Below, piece after piece: positions 34,446 to 43,250 of a DNA stretch of 56,536 bases (positions are counted from its first letter, which is position 1; each line of letters starts with the position of its first letter). A model generated the notes under the pieces. The model made no database searches. It had not been told where the DNA came from and worked only from the letters and a program-made list of their open reading frames with translations. The stretch is from NCBI GenBank assembly GCA_017454105.1, contig JAFTDR010000248.1, positions 1-56,536 on the forward strand, written 5' to 3'. The position numbers were made by a program, and so were the translations under genes. This stretch comes from Desulfovibrionaceae bacterium. Lineage in GTDB: Bacteria > Desulfobacterota > Desulfovibrionia > Desulfovibrionales > Desulfovibrionaceae.

Positions 34446-34545
34446 TGAATACTTGGCGTCACAATGTTTCTTCCCGCAAACGCGCCCTGCGCAACCAATT
34501 GAGGCCGCTTGGCTTTAGGTTGCCAAAGGAAAATCAGTATGCAGC
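34446..34545 (+). repeat. MITE-like repeat family B, copy B4
   Basis: It begins AATACTTGGCGTCACAATG, contains CAACCAATTGAGG and GGCTTTAGGTTGCC, and closes with GGAAAATCAGTATGCAGC. It is nearly full length and aligns with inverted copy B3. Confidence 0.75.
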
Positions 34546-34661
34546 GTAACCACGCAAGCCAAAGACACCCAGAGGGCGTGGGACGCTACGCAGCCCTCAT
34601 CTCTTGGGCTGTGTTTGTCTACGCGCACTCTGTAGGTGAAGATAAGCGAAAATAGGCTTGT

Positions 34662-34686
34662 AAGGGCTTCTTCGGGAGCCCTTTTC
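34662..34686 (+). terminator. Terminator-like hairpin with UUCG loop
   Basis: AAGGGCTTC, the stable tetraloop TTCG, and GGAGCCCTT are followed by TTCTTG. No annotated gene ends just upstream, so it may end an unrecognised transcript or be a leader structure of the M20 peptidase gene. Confidence 0.6.
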
Positions 34687-34774
34687 TTGTACTCTCATGG
34701 CAGGTATGGGCGTGTTGCTCTTGCAGAGGAAAGTAAAGTACGATAGGACTATAGAGCAAAAAAAGGACGTCACT

Positions 34775-36007
34775 ATGCCTACTTTTCGCAATCTCACAGA
34801 GGATCTTATGGCGGCTGACGACACAATCGTGGCCCTGCAGACAAAACTCACATCCTTTCAGGCCCGATCCCCTGAGCAGGGGGGCGATGGGGAAGAGGAA
34901 AAAACGGAATGGCTCCGCACATGGCTTTTGGCGCACGGAATCGCCGACTTGGAGCTTATCCGCGCACCGGACACCAGGGTGACAAGCGGTAGTCGCCCAA
35001 ACCTTATCGCGAAAATTCCTGGGGAAACACAGGAGACAGTGTGGATTTTTGCGCACACAGATGTCGTTGACGCGGGTGACCGCTCGGCCTGGACCCATGA
35101 CCCCTGGACAGTCCATCGTGAGGGCGACTGGCTCTTTGGCCGCGGGGTTGAGGACAATCAGCAGGCACTTGTCTCAACACTCATCCTTGCAGACGCCCTA
35201 CAGAGGCTTGGCATCGTGCCTAGGCGCACGCTCGGTATGGTTTTTATGGCCGACGAAGAGAGCGGAAGCGCTCACGGACTGGGCTATGTGCTGGAAAAAA
35301 GACCTGAACTCTTTTCAGCCAAGGATATATATCTTGTCCCAGATTTTGGAAGCCCAGACGCCTCTGTCATTGAAATTGCCGAAAAAGGCGCCTGTTGGTA
35401 CCGCATAGAATGCACAGGCAAGCAGTGTCATGCGTCGACGCCAGAAAAAGGTGTCAACGCCTTTGTCGCCTCCTCGGCCTTAGCTCTCGCCGTATCCGAA
35501 GAGTTGCCAAAGCTCTTTTCCAAAAGCGATCCCCTCTTTTCCCCACCGGTATCAACCTTTGTGCCAAGCATGCCGCTCACAGTAACGCAAGGGATCAATA
35601 TTGTCCCTGGGAAGGCCATCTTCCATCTTGACTGCAGAATTCTCCCAGAAATAGACGAAACGGAAGTCAAGAAAGCGCTCGAGAATATTGCAGGCGACAT
35701 AGCAAGGCGGTATAGTGTCGCTGTGGACATACAGACAGTCCAGATGCAGAAGGCCTCGCGGGCGGCTTTAAATGGGCCTGGAGAAAAAGTCCTGAAAGAG
35801 GCAATCAGCGCGGTCTACGGAAATAGCCCAAGGCTGCGCGGGCTTGGCGGAGGGACAGTCGCCGCCCACCTGCGCCACAAAGGAATAGCCGCCCTTGTCT
35901 GGTCATGCATTACAAACACCTGCCATGAGCCAAACGAGCGCTCCTCAATCACAGCGACCAAGAAAGACAGCTGCGTCTTCGCGCACATGCTGGACAGCAC
36001 ACAATAA
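34775..36007 (+). CDS. M20-family metallopeptidase
   Basis: 410 residues of the M20/ArgE/DapE group of zinc aminoacyl hydrolases. Metal motifs: FAHTDVVDAGD near 92, GRGVEDNQQALVSTL near 126 and MADEESGSAHG near 160, then the dimerisation domain and a His near the C-terminus (NTCHEPNE). The family includes dipeptidases, desuccinylases and deacylases, and I cannot tell which applies. The start at 34775 has AAGGA about eight bases upstream and avoids an unlikely N-terminal extension. It is followed 15 bases later by mnmG. Confidence 0.85.
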   Translation: MPTFRNLTEDLMAADDTIVALQTKLTSFQARSPEQGGDGEEEKTEWLRTWLLAHGIADLELIRAPDTRVTSGSRPNLIAKIPGETQETVWIFAHTDVVDAGDRSAWTHDPWTVHREGDWLFGRGVEDNQQALVSTLILADALQRLGIVPRRTLGMVFMADEESGSAHGLGYVLEKRPELFSAKDIYLVPDFGSPDASVIEIAEKGACWYRIECTGKQCHASTPEKGVNAFVASSALALAVSEELPKLFSKSDPLFSPPVSTFVPSMPLTVTQGINIVPGKAIFHLDCRILPEIDETEVKKALENIAGDIARRYSVAVDIQTVQMQKASRAALNGPGEKVLKEAISAVYGNSPRLRGLGGGTVAAHLRHKGIAALVWSCITNTCHEPNERSSITATKKDSCVFAHMLDSTQ

Positions 36008-36022
36008 AACAAAGACAGCACC

Positions 36023-37921
36023 ATGTCCGACTCATCGTTTGACTGCATCATTGTGGGCGGAGGCCACGCGGGCTCTGAAGCGGCCTGCGCCCTTGCGCGG
36101 AGCGGCATTAAGACTCTCCTTATCACCTCAAATCTCGATCGCCTAGGCTACCTCTCGTGCAATCCCGCAATCGGCGGTCTCGCAAAAGGCCACATGGTCC
36201 GCGAGATCGATGCCCTTGGCGGCATGATGGGCTTTTGGGCCGACGCCTCGGGCATTCAGTTCCGCATACTCAATGCGAGCAAGGGTCCGGCTGTCCGCGC
36301 AACGCGGGCGCAGATAGACCGCGACGCCTACCAGCTTGCTGTCAAAAAAACACTCTACACACTCTCCAATCTCACCCTCTGGCAAGACAGCGCGACAGAA
36401 CTTTTGACAGACGACGGCCGCATACGCGGTGTCAAAACAAAACTTGGCGCGCGCTTTTTGGCACGCCATGTCCTGCTCACAACAGGAACCTTCCTTGAAG
36501 GCATAATCCACGTGGGGCTCACACATTTTTCGGCGGGCAGAATGGGAGACGCGGCCTCCCACGGTCTCTCCGATAGTCTCCGATCCCTTGGCTTCACAGT
36601 GGGGCGCCTTAAAACCGGCACAACACCGCGCATCCTTAAATCATCCATTGACTTCTCGGCTCTTACGGAACAAAGAGGCGACACGCCACTTCCGCGCTTT
36701 AGCTTCTACTCATCCCCTCCTAGCCTTCCGCAGACAACCTGCCACATCACCTGGACCAATGAAAAAACCCATGCGATCATCCGCACGGGTTTTGACCGAT
36801 CTCCCCTGTTCACCGGCGTAATACAGGGAACAGGCGCCCGCTACTGCCCATCAATAGAGGACAAAGTGGCCCGCTTCCCGCACCACGACCGCCACCACGT
36901 CTTTCTTGAACCGGAAGGGCTACACAGCCACGAAATCTACGCAAACGGCATCTCAACAAGCCTCCCTCTCGACATACAGATCGCTATGCTCCACAGCATA
37001 GCCGGTCTTGAACACGCAGTTCTCTTACGGCCAGGCTATGCCATAGAATACGATTTCGTCGATCCTGTGCAGCTAAAAGGTACCCTTGAGAGCAAAACAG
37101 TTCCCGGTCTGTGGATGGCCGGCCAAATCAACGGGACCAGCGGATACGAGGAAGCCGCAGCGCAAGGACTGTGGGCTGCGCTCAATATTATAGCGCAGGA
37201 GAAATGCCTTGCCCCCTTCGCGCCTGGCCGCGACCGCGCCTATATGGCGGTTTTGGTCGACGATCTTGTGACTCTCGGAACAAGCGAGCCCTACCGCATG
37301 TTTACCTCACGCGCTGAGTACAGACTGCTTCTGCGCGAGGACAATGCCGATCAACGCCTAAGCCCCCTTGGCAGACAATTCGGGCTGCTGAACGATTCGG
37401 CCTGGGAGGCCTTCCAGAAAAAAGAAGAGCAGAAAGAAAAACTGCGCTCAGCCCTTGCGACATGCCGCATACGCGAGCCAAAGGAGCTTGCGGGGCTAAG
37501 CCCTGCGACCCTTCTTGTGCGCACACAATACGATATGCAAGCAATTGAGACACTTCTCTCAGAGGCAGAGTGCGCAGCAAGTCTGGGCGGGGAAGACTGC
37601 CTTGCGACTCTTTTGGAAAGCGATGCGCAAACGCGTTTTTCCGTTGAAACGGATATCAAATACGAGGGCTATATCGCGAGGGATAAGGCCTTAGCTGAGC
37701 GCAGCCGAAAACTCTGGGAAATACAACTGCCAGCCAATCTCGACTACACCAAAGTCGCGGGTCTCACCCTTGAGGCGGTCGAAAAACTTTCCCGCGTCCA
37801 ACCGTCAAATCTGGGACAGGTCAGCCGCATTCCTGGCCTAACTCCAGCAACCATCTCCTGTCTTGAAATCTATATCCACAAGCTAAACCGCAGCACTCAA
37901 AACGCCAAGAAACAGGATTGA
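36023..37921 (+). CDS. mnmG: tRNA modification enzyme MnmG (GidA)
   Basis: 632 residues, typical. With MnmE it installs cnm5/cmnm5 at the wobble uridine of certain tRNAs, using FAD. Visible signatures: the FAD dinucleotide motif IIVGGGHAGSEAACA (near 9-23), LSCNPAIGGLAKGH, RTSRATRAQIDR-type sequence (here RATRAQIDRDAY), and GQINGTSGYEEAAAQG near 370. The C-terminal helical domain is complete. Downstream mnmA in the same window modifies the same base. Confidence 0.97.
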   Translation: MSDSSFDCIIVGGGHAGSEAACALARSGIKTLLITSNLDRLGYLSCNPAIGGLAKGHMVREIDALGGMMGFWADASGIQFRILNASKGPAVRATRAQIDRDAYQLAVKKTLYTLSNLTLWQDSATELLTDDGRIRGVKTKLGARFLARHVLLTTGTFLEGIIHVGLTHFSAGRMGDAASHGLSDSLRSLGFTVGRLKTGTTPRILKSSIDFSALTEQRGDTPLPRFSFYSSPPSLPQTTCHITWTNEKTHAIIRTGFDRSPLFTGVIQGTGARYCPSIEDKVARFPHHDRHHVFLEPEGLHSHEIYANGISTSLPLDIQIAMLHSIAGLEHAVLLRPGYAIEYDFVDPVQLKGTLESKTVPGLWMAGQINGTSGYEEAAAQGLWAALNIIAQEKCLAPFAPGRDRAYMAVLVDDLVTLGTSEPYRMFTSRAEYRLLLREDNADQRLSPLGRQFGLLNDSAWEAFQKKEEQKEKLRSALATCRIREPKELAGLSPATLLVRTQYDMQAIETLLSEAECAASLGGEDCLATLLESDAQTRFSVETDIKYEGYIARDKALAERSRKLWEIQLPANLDYTKVAGLTLEAVEKLSRVQPSNLGQVSRIPGLTPATISCLEIYIHKLNRSTQNAKKQD

Positions 37922-37925
37922 CGCA

Positions 37926-38924
37926 GTGGGACACACATCATTCTTTGATTCCGTCTATTTGTTCTTTGTCACGCGCACAAGCGGCGAGTATTTTCTCCTC
38001 TCCCTCATCATTCTCCTGCCGCTGTTCTTCTTTTTAGGACACCTCTATACTGTGTGGCGAGCCAAGGAAGCGAAGAGAAAGCAGAAACTCTTTGTCATGC
38101 AGCAGCTTGAGCTTGCCTACTCGCAGATCGAGACATTCAGCATCCAGGTTGGTGAACGCGATACGCGCACAAACTACATGGCCATTCTGGATTCGATCAC
38201 CAACGATTTTTTGACCTTGAGCATCACGGAATACATGTCGCCTCTCTGGATAAACCAGAAAGCTGATTTCTTTTTCTGCGTCCGCCGCGACGCCCAACGC
38301 GATTTTTACCGCTTCAGAGCGCCCATTCTCTCGCTTAAGCCATCTGGCAAGACGACAAAAATTCGTGTACCATCCCCGAACTCGCTTGAAATGGGCCAGA
38401 AACGCGCCTTTTTCCGCATAACACCGCTTCCAGAAACCATTCGCGTGATCGCCATCTGGCTTCTTTCCGACACAGCCCATCTGCCCAAAGCGACCAGCGA
38501 TGTCGGCAAGCCGTATATGAGCGTCACATTCAAAGACCGAAAAGACGAGAAAGTCTCGCCCTTAAACGTCGAGGACATCTCCGGCACAGGCATTGCCCTG
38601 CGGATTATTCTGAAAAACCAAGATGAGGAACTGCTCATCGAAAAAGGCAAACAGATTCTCTGCCTTCTTGTCTACGACGCCTCCTTGCAGAAAAAAGAAC
38701 ATCTCGTTAATTTCTGCTGTACGGGCAGAGTCACCAATGTCCGCTCGGTGAAAAATGCCTTTATTGTTGGCGCTGAATTCGAAAACTGGGCGCTTCTGAA
38801 CAGAGGCAAGCCCACAATCAACTGGTTTAAGCAGCAGAAAGCCGTGGGAATTGGTCCCATTCTGAACTGGGTGACCAAGATGGACCTTGAACGGCACAAG
38901 ATTCTCGCCAGCGAGACTTTCTAA
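37926..38924 (+). CDS. Membrane-anchored PilZ-domain protein (c-di-GMP binding)
   Basis: 332 residues starting at GTG 37926, four bases after mnmG. One transmembrane helix (about 22-40), a coiled-coil linker, then a YcgR-N-like region and a PilZ domain. The c-di-GMP-binding motifs are RAFFR (Arg160-x3-Arg164) and DISGTG, both intact, so binding is likely. Such proteins couple c-di-GMP to flagellar motility or envelope processes. Nearby flhG-like and GGDEF/EAL genes support a motility link. The exact partner is unknown. Confidence 0.8.
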   Translation: MGHTSFFDSVYLFFVTRTSGEYFLLSLIILLPLFFFLGHLYTVWRAKEAKRKQKLFVMQQLELAYSQIETFSIQVGERDTRTNYMAILDSITNDFLTLSITEYMSPLWINQKADFFFCVRRDAQRDFYRFRAPILSLKPSGKTTKIRVPSPNSLEMGQKRAFFRITPLPETIRVIAIWLLSDTAHLPKATSDVGKPYMSVTFKDRKDEKVSPLNVEDISGTGIALRIILKNQDEELLIEKGKQILCLLVYDASLQKKEHLVNFCCTGRVTNVRSVKNAFIVGAEFENWALLNRGKPTINWFKQQKAVGIGPILNWVTKMDLERHKILASETF

Positions 38925-38959
38925 CGGTTGCGCGCAGAGCAACACAGAAGGAGAAACAC

Positions 38960-39838
38960 TTGGACGATTCTACAGACGAGCACAGTAGTCTCTGGTCCCG
39001 CATTTGCCGCTTCTTCTCACGCGACAATGAGGAAAAATTGGAGCAGGCTATTCTTGACGCCAGTGCGGATGGTGAAGTGGAGCCCGAGGAAAAATCCATG
39101 CTCCTCGGCATCTTACGATTCAACGATCTCCTCGTCCACGACACCATGACTCCCAGAACCGACATGGACTGCATCCCAATCGAAAGTTCCCTCACGGATG
39201 CCGCAAAAATCATTGTCGACTCCGGCCACTCGCGCATTCCCGTCTACAAGGATACGCGGGACAATATCGTGGGCATTGTCCACGCCAAGGATATTCTCCC
39301 CTGCCTACTCGAACCGTCCCGCCAGTCACTTTCCATTGAAACGATTATGCGGGAACCATTCTTTGTGCCCGACACAAAATCGACCAGAACACTGCTTCAG
39401 GAATTCCGCGCAAGAAAACAGCATATAGCCATAGCCGTCGACGAATACGGCGGAACATCAGGACTTATCACTATCGAAGATGTGATTGAGGAAATCATCG
39501 GCGACATTGAGGACGAACACGACGCGCCAAGAGAAGAGGACATACGCTCCCTTGGAAACAACGTCTACGAACTGACAGGCCGCGCAACCCTTGAGGATCT
39601 AAGCGAACTTGGTCTTAAGCTTGAAAGCGATGAGGTCGACACCATCGGGGGCTATCTGTGCATGCTCGCAGGCCACGTTCCCGCAAGCGGCGAGACTTTT
39701 CTTATGGAAGGCTGGCGCATCACCATTCTTGATGCCGACTTAAAACTGATTCACCGCTTACGACTCGAACCAGACGACACAAAGGCGCAAGGAGAGGACG
39801 AAGCAAGCTATGTTGATGCGGATGAGCGGCGTGCGTGA
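38960..39838 (+). CDS. CorC/HlyC-type CBS-domain protein
   Basis: 292 residues from TTG 38960, chosen because GAAGGAG stands about seven bases before it. Two CBS domains (VHDTMTPRTDMDCIP onward and DEYGGTSGLITIEDVIEEI) and a C-terminal CorC_HlyC domain (TIGGYLCMLAGHVP) are visible; there is no transmembrane DUF21 part. This soluble form resembles CorC/YbeX, found beside lnt and implicated in ion homeostasis or ribosome maturation. The end overlaps lnt by 29 bases, the usual ybeX-lnt pairing. Confidence 0.88.
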   Translation: MDDSTDEHSSLWSRICRFFSRDNEEKLEQAILDASADGEVEPEEKSMLLGILRFNDLLVHDTMTPRTDMDCIPIESSLTDAAKIIVDSGHSRIPVYKDTRDNIVGIVHAKDILPCLLEPSRQSLSIETIMREPFFVPDTKSTRTLLQEFRARKQHIAIAVDEYGGTSGLITIEDVIEEIIGDIEDEHDAPREEDIRSLGNNVYELTGRATLEDLSELGLKLESDEVDTIGGYLCMLAGHVPASGETFLMEGWRITILDADLKLIHRLRLEPDDTKAQGEDEASYVDADERRA

Positions 39839-41423
39839 CAGACGAAACGTGGCGGTTTTGCTTGGTGCGTGTAGCATCTGGCTTGGTTTCCCAAACGATC
39901 TTGCCTTCCTCCCGCTTGTCATTCTCCTCTGGCCCCTCTCTCTCGCCTACATAGGCTTTGCGGCCAAGTCACCGGCTGAAGCCGCGCGCTTTGGACTCAC
40001 TCTCAATTTCCTGGGTATTGGGGCGACACTCTATTGGCTCGCCTATCCCATCCATCAGGTAGGCGATCTGCCCTGGCCGCTCGCTTCGCTTGTCGCCCTT
40101 CTTGTCGCCCTAGCCCTTGCCCTCATCTACACCTTCTTTCCTCTTGTCCTCTATCGCGCAAAGAATCTCTCGCCCGTTAAAGTGGCCTTTATCGCTGCAG
40201 TTGCTTGGACACTTCTAGAAATCGTCTCAGGCGAACCCCTCGATTTCCCGTGGATCCCTCTGACAGGCGGGCTTGTTCTCTGGCCGATTCTTGTTCAGGT
40301 GGCGGTCTATGTCGGAAGCACTGGCACAGCCTTTCTGTGGATCTTTCTTCTCATGCTCCTTGTTTTCCCCCGCGGCTCAAAAAAAGCCCTGACCTTCGGC
40401 CTTCTCGTTCTTGCCCTGCTCCTCTTTGTGGGCGCAAAGCGCTGTCTTGACCATCCAAAAGACGCGCTCCCAAGCGGGGAAAACAGTCTTGGCGTTCTTT
40501 TTGTCGAGGGCAATTTCGATCAAAACGAGAAATGGACGCCGTCCCTCCAGCGGGCGACACTGGACCGCTACCGCACACTCACGCGCACGGGGCTCGAGAA
40601 GGCGCCCGGTCCGGTCTCGCTGATCATCTGGCCTGAGACCTGCATGCCCTTCTTTCTTGAAAACAGTCCGATCCTAGACAGTCTCATCCGCGAGAGCGCG
40701 CGGGAAAGCAAGCGCCCCTTGCTCTTTGGCGTGCCAGGCACTGATCGTGAGCGGCGCATCTACAATAGAGCGATGCTCCTTGATGCCAAAGGCGCGACAT
40801 TAGGCTATGTCGACAAAGAACACCTTGTTCCCTTCGGCGAATACGTCCCAGCCTTTCTCGACATCCCGATCTTTCAAAGCCTTCTCCAGGGAGTGGCCTA
40901 CAGCAAAGGGACGCGGACTGCCCCTCTTAGGGTGGGCGCCATTGCGGCTGGGATTCTCATTTGCTATGAAGGAATCTTTCCGGAACTAGCGCAAAAGCGC
41001 ACAGAAGAGGGCGCAAACATTCTCGTTGACTTAAGTAACGACGCCTGGTTTTCAAGAACCCCAGCGCCAAGCCAGCATCTCTACTTAAAGGCCCTGCGCT
41101 GCGTCGAGCAGAACCGCTGGCTATTGCGCGGCACAAATTCCGGCATATCCGCAGTCATTGACCACGTAGGACGTATTGTTTTCCAAGGCCCCCTGTTCAC
41201 AGCTGAATCTCTCTACGCAAGGGCCAGACTGAGCCAGGATACGACATTCTACCACAGAACAAGAGATTGGCAGAGCATACTCTTTCTCTTCTTCTGCGCG
41301 CTAGCCGTCGTCCTTCTTTCACCACCGTTTTGCCACAATAGCGACAGGAATACCTATGGCCGAATCCACTCCCCGTCTCGCAGACATTCGACAGGAAAGT
41401 CTCGCTCTCACTCAGCGCTATGA
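39810..41423 (+). CDS. lnt: Apolipoprotein N-acyltransferase
   Basis: 537 residues, normal. Lnt adds the third acyl chain to lipoproteins at the outer face of the inner membrane. An N-terminal membrane domain (several hydrophobic helices) is followed by a carbon-nitrogen hydrolase domain with the catalytic triad: Glu in IIWPETCMPFF, Lys in DKEHLVPFGEY and Cys in ILICYEG. A C-terminal helix and a short basic tail follow. The tail is read in another frame over the first part of prfB. The exact start is uncertain, as several ATGs lie close together. Confidence 0.95.
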   Translation: MLMRMSGVRDRRNVAVLLGACSIWLGFPNDLAFLPLVILLWPLSLAYIGFAAKSPAEAARFGLTLNFLGIGATLYWLAYPIHQVGDLPWPLASLVALLVALALALIYTFFPLVLYRAKNLSPVKVAFIAAVAWTLLEIVSGEPLDFPWIPLTGGLVLWPILVQVAVYVGSTGTAFLWIFLLMLLVFPRGSKKALTFGLLVLALLLFVGAKRCLDHPKDALPSGENSLGVLFVEGNFDQNEKWTPSLQRATLDRYRTLTRTGLEKAPGPVSLIIWPETCMPFFLENSPILDSLIRESARESKRPLLFGVPGTDRERRIYNRAMLLDAKGATLGYVDKEHLVPFGEYVPAFLDIPIFQSLLQGVAYSKGTRTAPLRVGAIAAGILICYEGIFPELAQKRTEEGANILVDLSNDAWFSRTPAPSQHLYLKALRCVEQNRWLLRGTNSGISAVIDHVGRIVFQGPLFTAESLYARARLSQDTTFYHRTRDWQSILFLFFCALAVVLLSPPFCHNSDRNTYGRIHSPSRRHSTGKSRSHSAL

Positions 41424-42493
41424 AGCCCTGCGGAGGAGTCTTTGACGAAGACGCCTTAATTCATAGGCTCAGCGTGATTGAAAAGGAACTCTCCAAACCC
41501 GGAGCCTGGGACAATCCCCAGAGTTTAACGCCCCTCCTCCAGGAGAAAGGGCGGCTTGAGGAAACTGTCGAGCGGCTCAAAAGGCTTACTAAAAGCCGGG
41601 AAGACTTTGACGACTGGCTGGCCCTCGCCCAAGAAAACGAAGGCAATGATGGCGATCAAGAAGCGATTGACGCCTTAGCCCTTCAGCTCAAAGAGTTAAG
41701 CGATCTTGTTGAGGAAACCGAGCTTATCACCTTCTTAAACGGCAAAAACGACGACTGCGCGGCCCTCCTCGAAATCCACCCTGGAGCCGGGGGGACGGAG
41801 TCACAGGACTGGGGCGACATGCTCCTGCGCATGTACTCACGCTGGGCGCAATCCCATAAATACTCGGTTGACATACTTGACTATCTTCCAGGCGAAGAAG
41901 CGGGGCTTAAACGCATAACCATACGCATTTCCGGTCCCCACGCCTATGGGCTCTTAAAAAGCGAGCGCGGCACCCATCGCCTTATTCGCATATCCCCCTT
42001 TGACGCCTCAGGAAGACGACACACCTCCTTCACAGCTGTCGATGTGCTTCCGGATGTGACAGACAGCATACAAATCGACATTAAAGAGTCGGATCTGCGC
42101 GTCGATATCTTTCACTCAAGTGGACCAGGCGGCCAAAGTGTCAATACGACAAGCTCCGCCGTTCGTATCACACACATACCCACAGGGGTCGTGGTCCAAT
42201 GTCAAAACGAACGTTCGCAACTCCACAACAGAGAAGGTGCCATGCGCGTACTCAAGGCTCGCCTCTACGCCCTCGAGGAAGCAAAACGAGACAAAGAACG
42301 CCAGGAAGCCTACGTGAGCAAGGGTGCTATTGATTTTGGCAGTCAAATCAGGACATACACCCTGCAGCCATTCCGTCTTGTGACTGATCACCGCACCGGG
42401 AAAAAATACTCGGATGCGGACGCCATTCTGGATGGAGGCATTGACCGCCTTCAGCACGACTATCTCTTATACTGCCATGGACAAAAACATTGA
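41356..42493 (+). CDS. prfB: Peptide chain release factor 2, with programmed +1 frameshift
   Basis: RF2 recognises UGA and UAA. The first 29 codons (from ATG 41356-41358) end at CTT TGA C; shifting +1 at CTT reads on as GAC and continues to 42493, giving a protein of about 378 residues. Domains are complete: ISPFDASGRRHTSF contains the SPF codon-recognition tripeptide, and SSGPGGQSVNTT contains the GGQ catalytic tip. The frameshift is autoregulatory: low RF2 slows termination at the UGA. A Shine-Dalgarno-like AGGAG lies just upstream, as in E. coli. The gene overlaps lnt by 68 bases. Confidence 0.96.
41432..41446 (+). promoter_or_regulatory. prfB programmed frameshift site
   Basis: The sequence GGAGGAGTCTTTGAC holds the internal Shine-Dalgarno AGGAG three bases before CTT TGA C. 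This is the classic arrangement for +1 slippage of peptidyl-tRNA-Leu from CUU to UUU. Confidence 0.95.
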
Positions 42494-43244
42494 TTTCAAA
42501 GCTCTTGCTGCGGAACTAGCGGCTCTCGAGAAGCAGGGCAAAGGGCAAGGTGAAGACCTGCTCATAGCCCGTGTTCTGCACAATATGTCGCCCAGCCGGT
42601 GGAAGGAATTCTGCAAGGCCTATCCGGCCAGCAAATGGGGAGCACTTCCTGTATCCTCCCTTCCTCTCTCGAAGATGGCTGATGAAGAAAAGGATTCCAC
42701 ATATCTCTGGGGAGACGAACTGAAATACGCGATCATGGCCGAGAAATTCACTGAACAGGTGGGTCGGGAGCTTATTCGTATGGCCCGCGTCGGGGGCGAA
42801 CTGAGCATTTTTTGCTGCGATGTTATGCCCATTGAAAGAGAGAACAGCATCCACGCAGCCCTTGAGGATCTGCTCGTACGCACACTCAGAGATTTCATGG
42901 AACCCTGCGACAGCATAGCAACAGACAGCGAGGGCCATCCTCTTGTCCTTTTGCCCGGCACAGGCCCGATACGCTCCCGACATCTCTGTGAAAAACTTCA
43001 GAAGAAGTATGCAAAGGAATCAAAGAAGATACATCCCAACGTCTTTATTACAATGGGGGTTGTCTGCATTGCCCAGGGGGAGAAACGTTCAGCTGAAGAC
43101 TTGGTCTCGCGTGTAAGCCTCGCTCTGCTCAAAGCGCGCACTGAAGCGTCGCATGTGCATCAGATCGGCCCCGAGACACTGGATGAACGTTCAACACTGG
43201 TTCATTCTGACGAAAAACGTTTTCTCTTCTTTGGTGGAGCATAG
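42477..43244 (+). CDS. Degenerate GGDEF-domain-like protein
   Basis: 255 residues from the ATG at 42477, overlapping the prfB end by 17 bases. The C-terminal half resembles a diguanylate cyclase fold: SIFCCDV for the metal-binding strand, HPLVLLPGTG where the GGDEF strand would be, and a closing AEDLVSRVSLALLKARTEAS helix. The GGDEF signature itself is absent, so cyclase activity is unlikely. It precedes the FlhG-like gene by six bases, so a regulatory or nucleotide-sensing role in motility is plausible but inferred. Confidence 0.65.
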   Translation: MDKNIDFKALAAELAALEKQGKGQGEDLLIARVLHNMSPSRWKEFCKAYPASKWGALPVSSLPLSKMADEEKDSTYLWGDELKYAIMAEKFTEQVGRELIRMARVGGELSIFCCDVMPIERENSIHAALEDLLVRTLRDFMEPCDSIATDSEGHPLVLLPGTGPIRSRHLCEKLQKKYAKESKKIHPNVFITMGVVCIAQGEKRSAEDLVSRVSLALLKARTEASHVHQIGPETLDERSTLVHSDEKRFLFFGGA

Positions 43245-43250
43245 AAAACT

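Larger units (their letters stand above)
34065..34774. other. Gene-free region upstream of the M20 peptidase gene
   Basis: No gene is supported. It contains family B copy B4 (34446-34545) and, near its end, a terminator-like hairpin with a UUCG loop (34662-34686). The stretch between them can fold around GCAGCCC and GGGCTG, leaving open the possibility of a small RNA. Confidence 0.5.

Noticed and set aside
41356..42493. prfB read as a pseudogene because of an in-frame TGA
   Set aside because: The TGA sits in the classic CTT TGA C site with an upstream AGGAG, the normal programmed frameshift.
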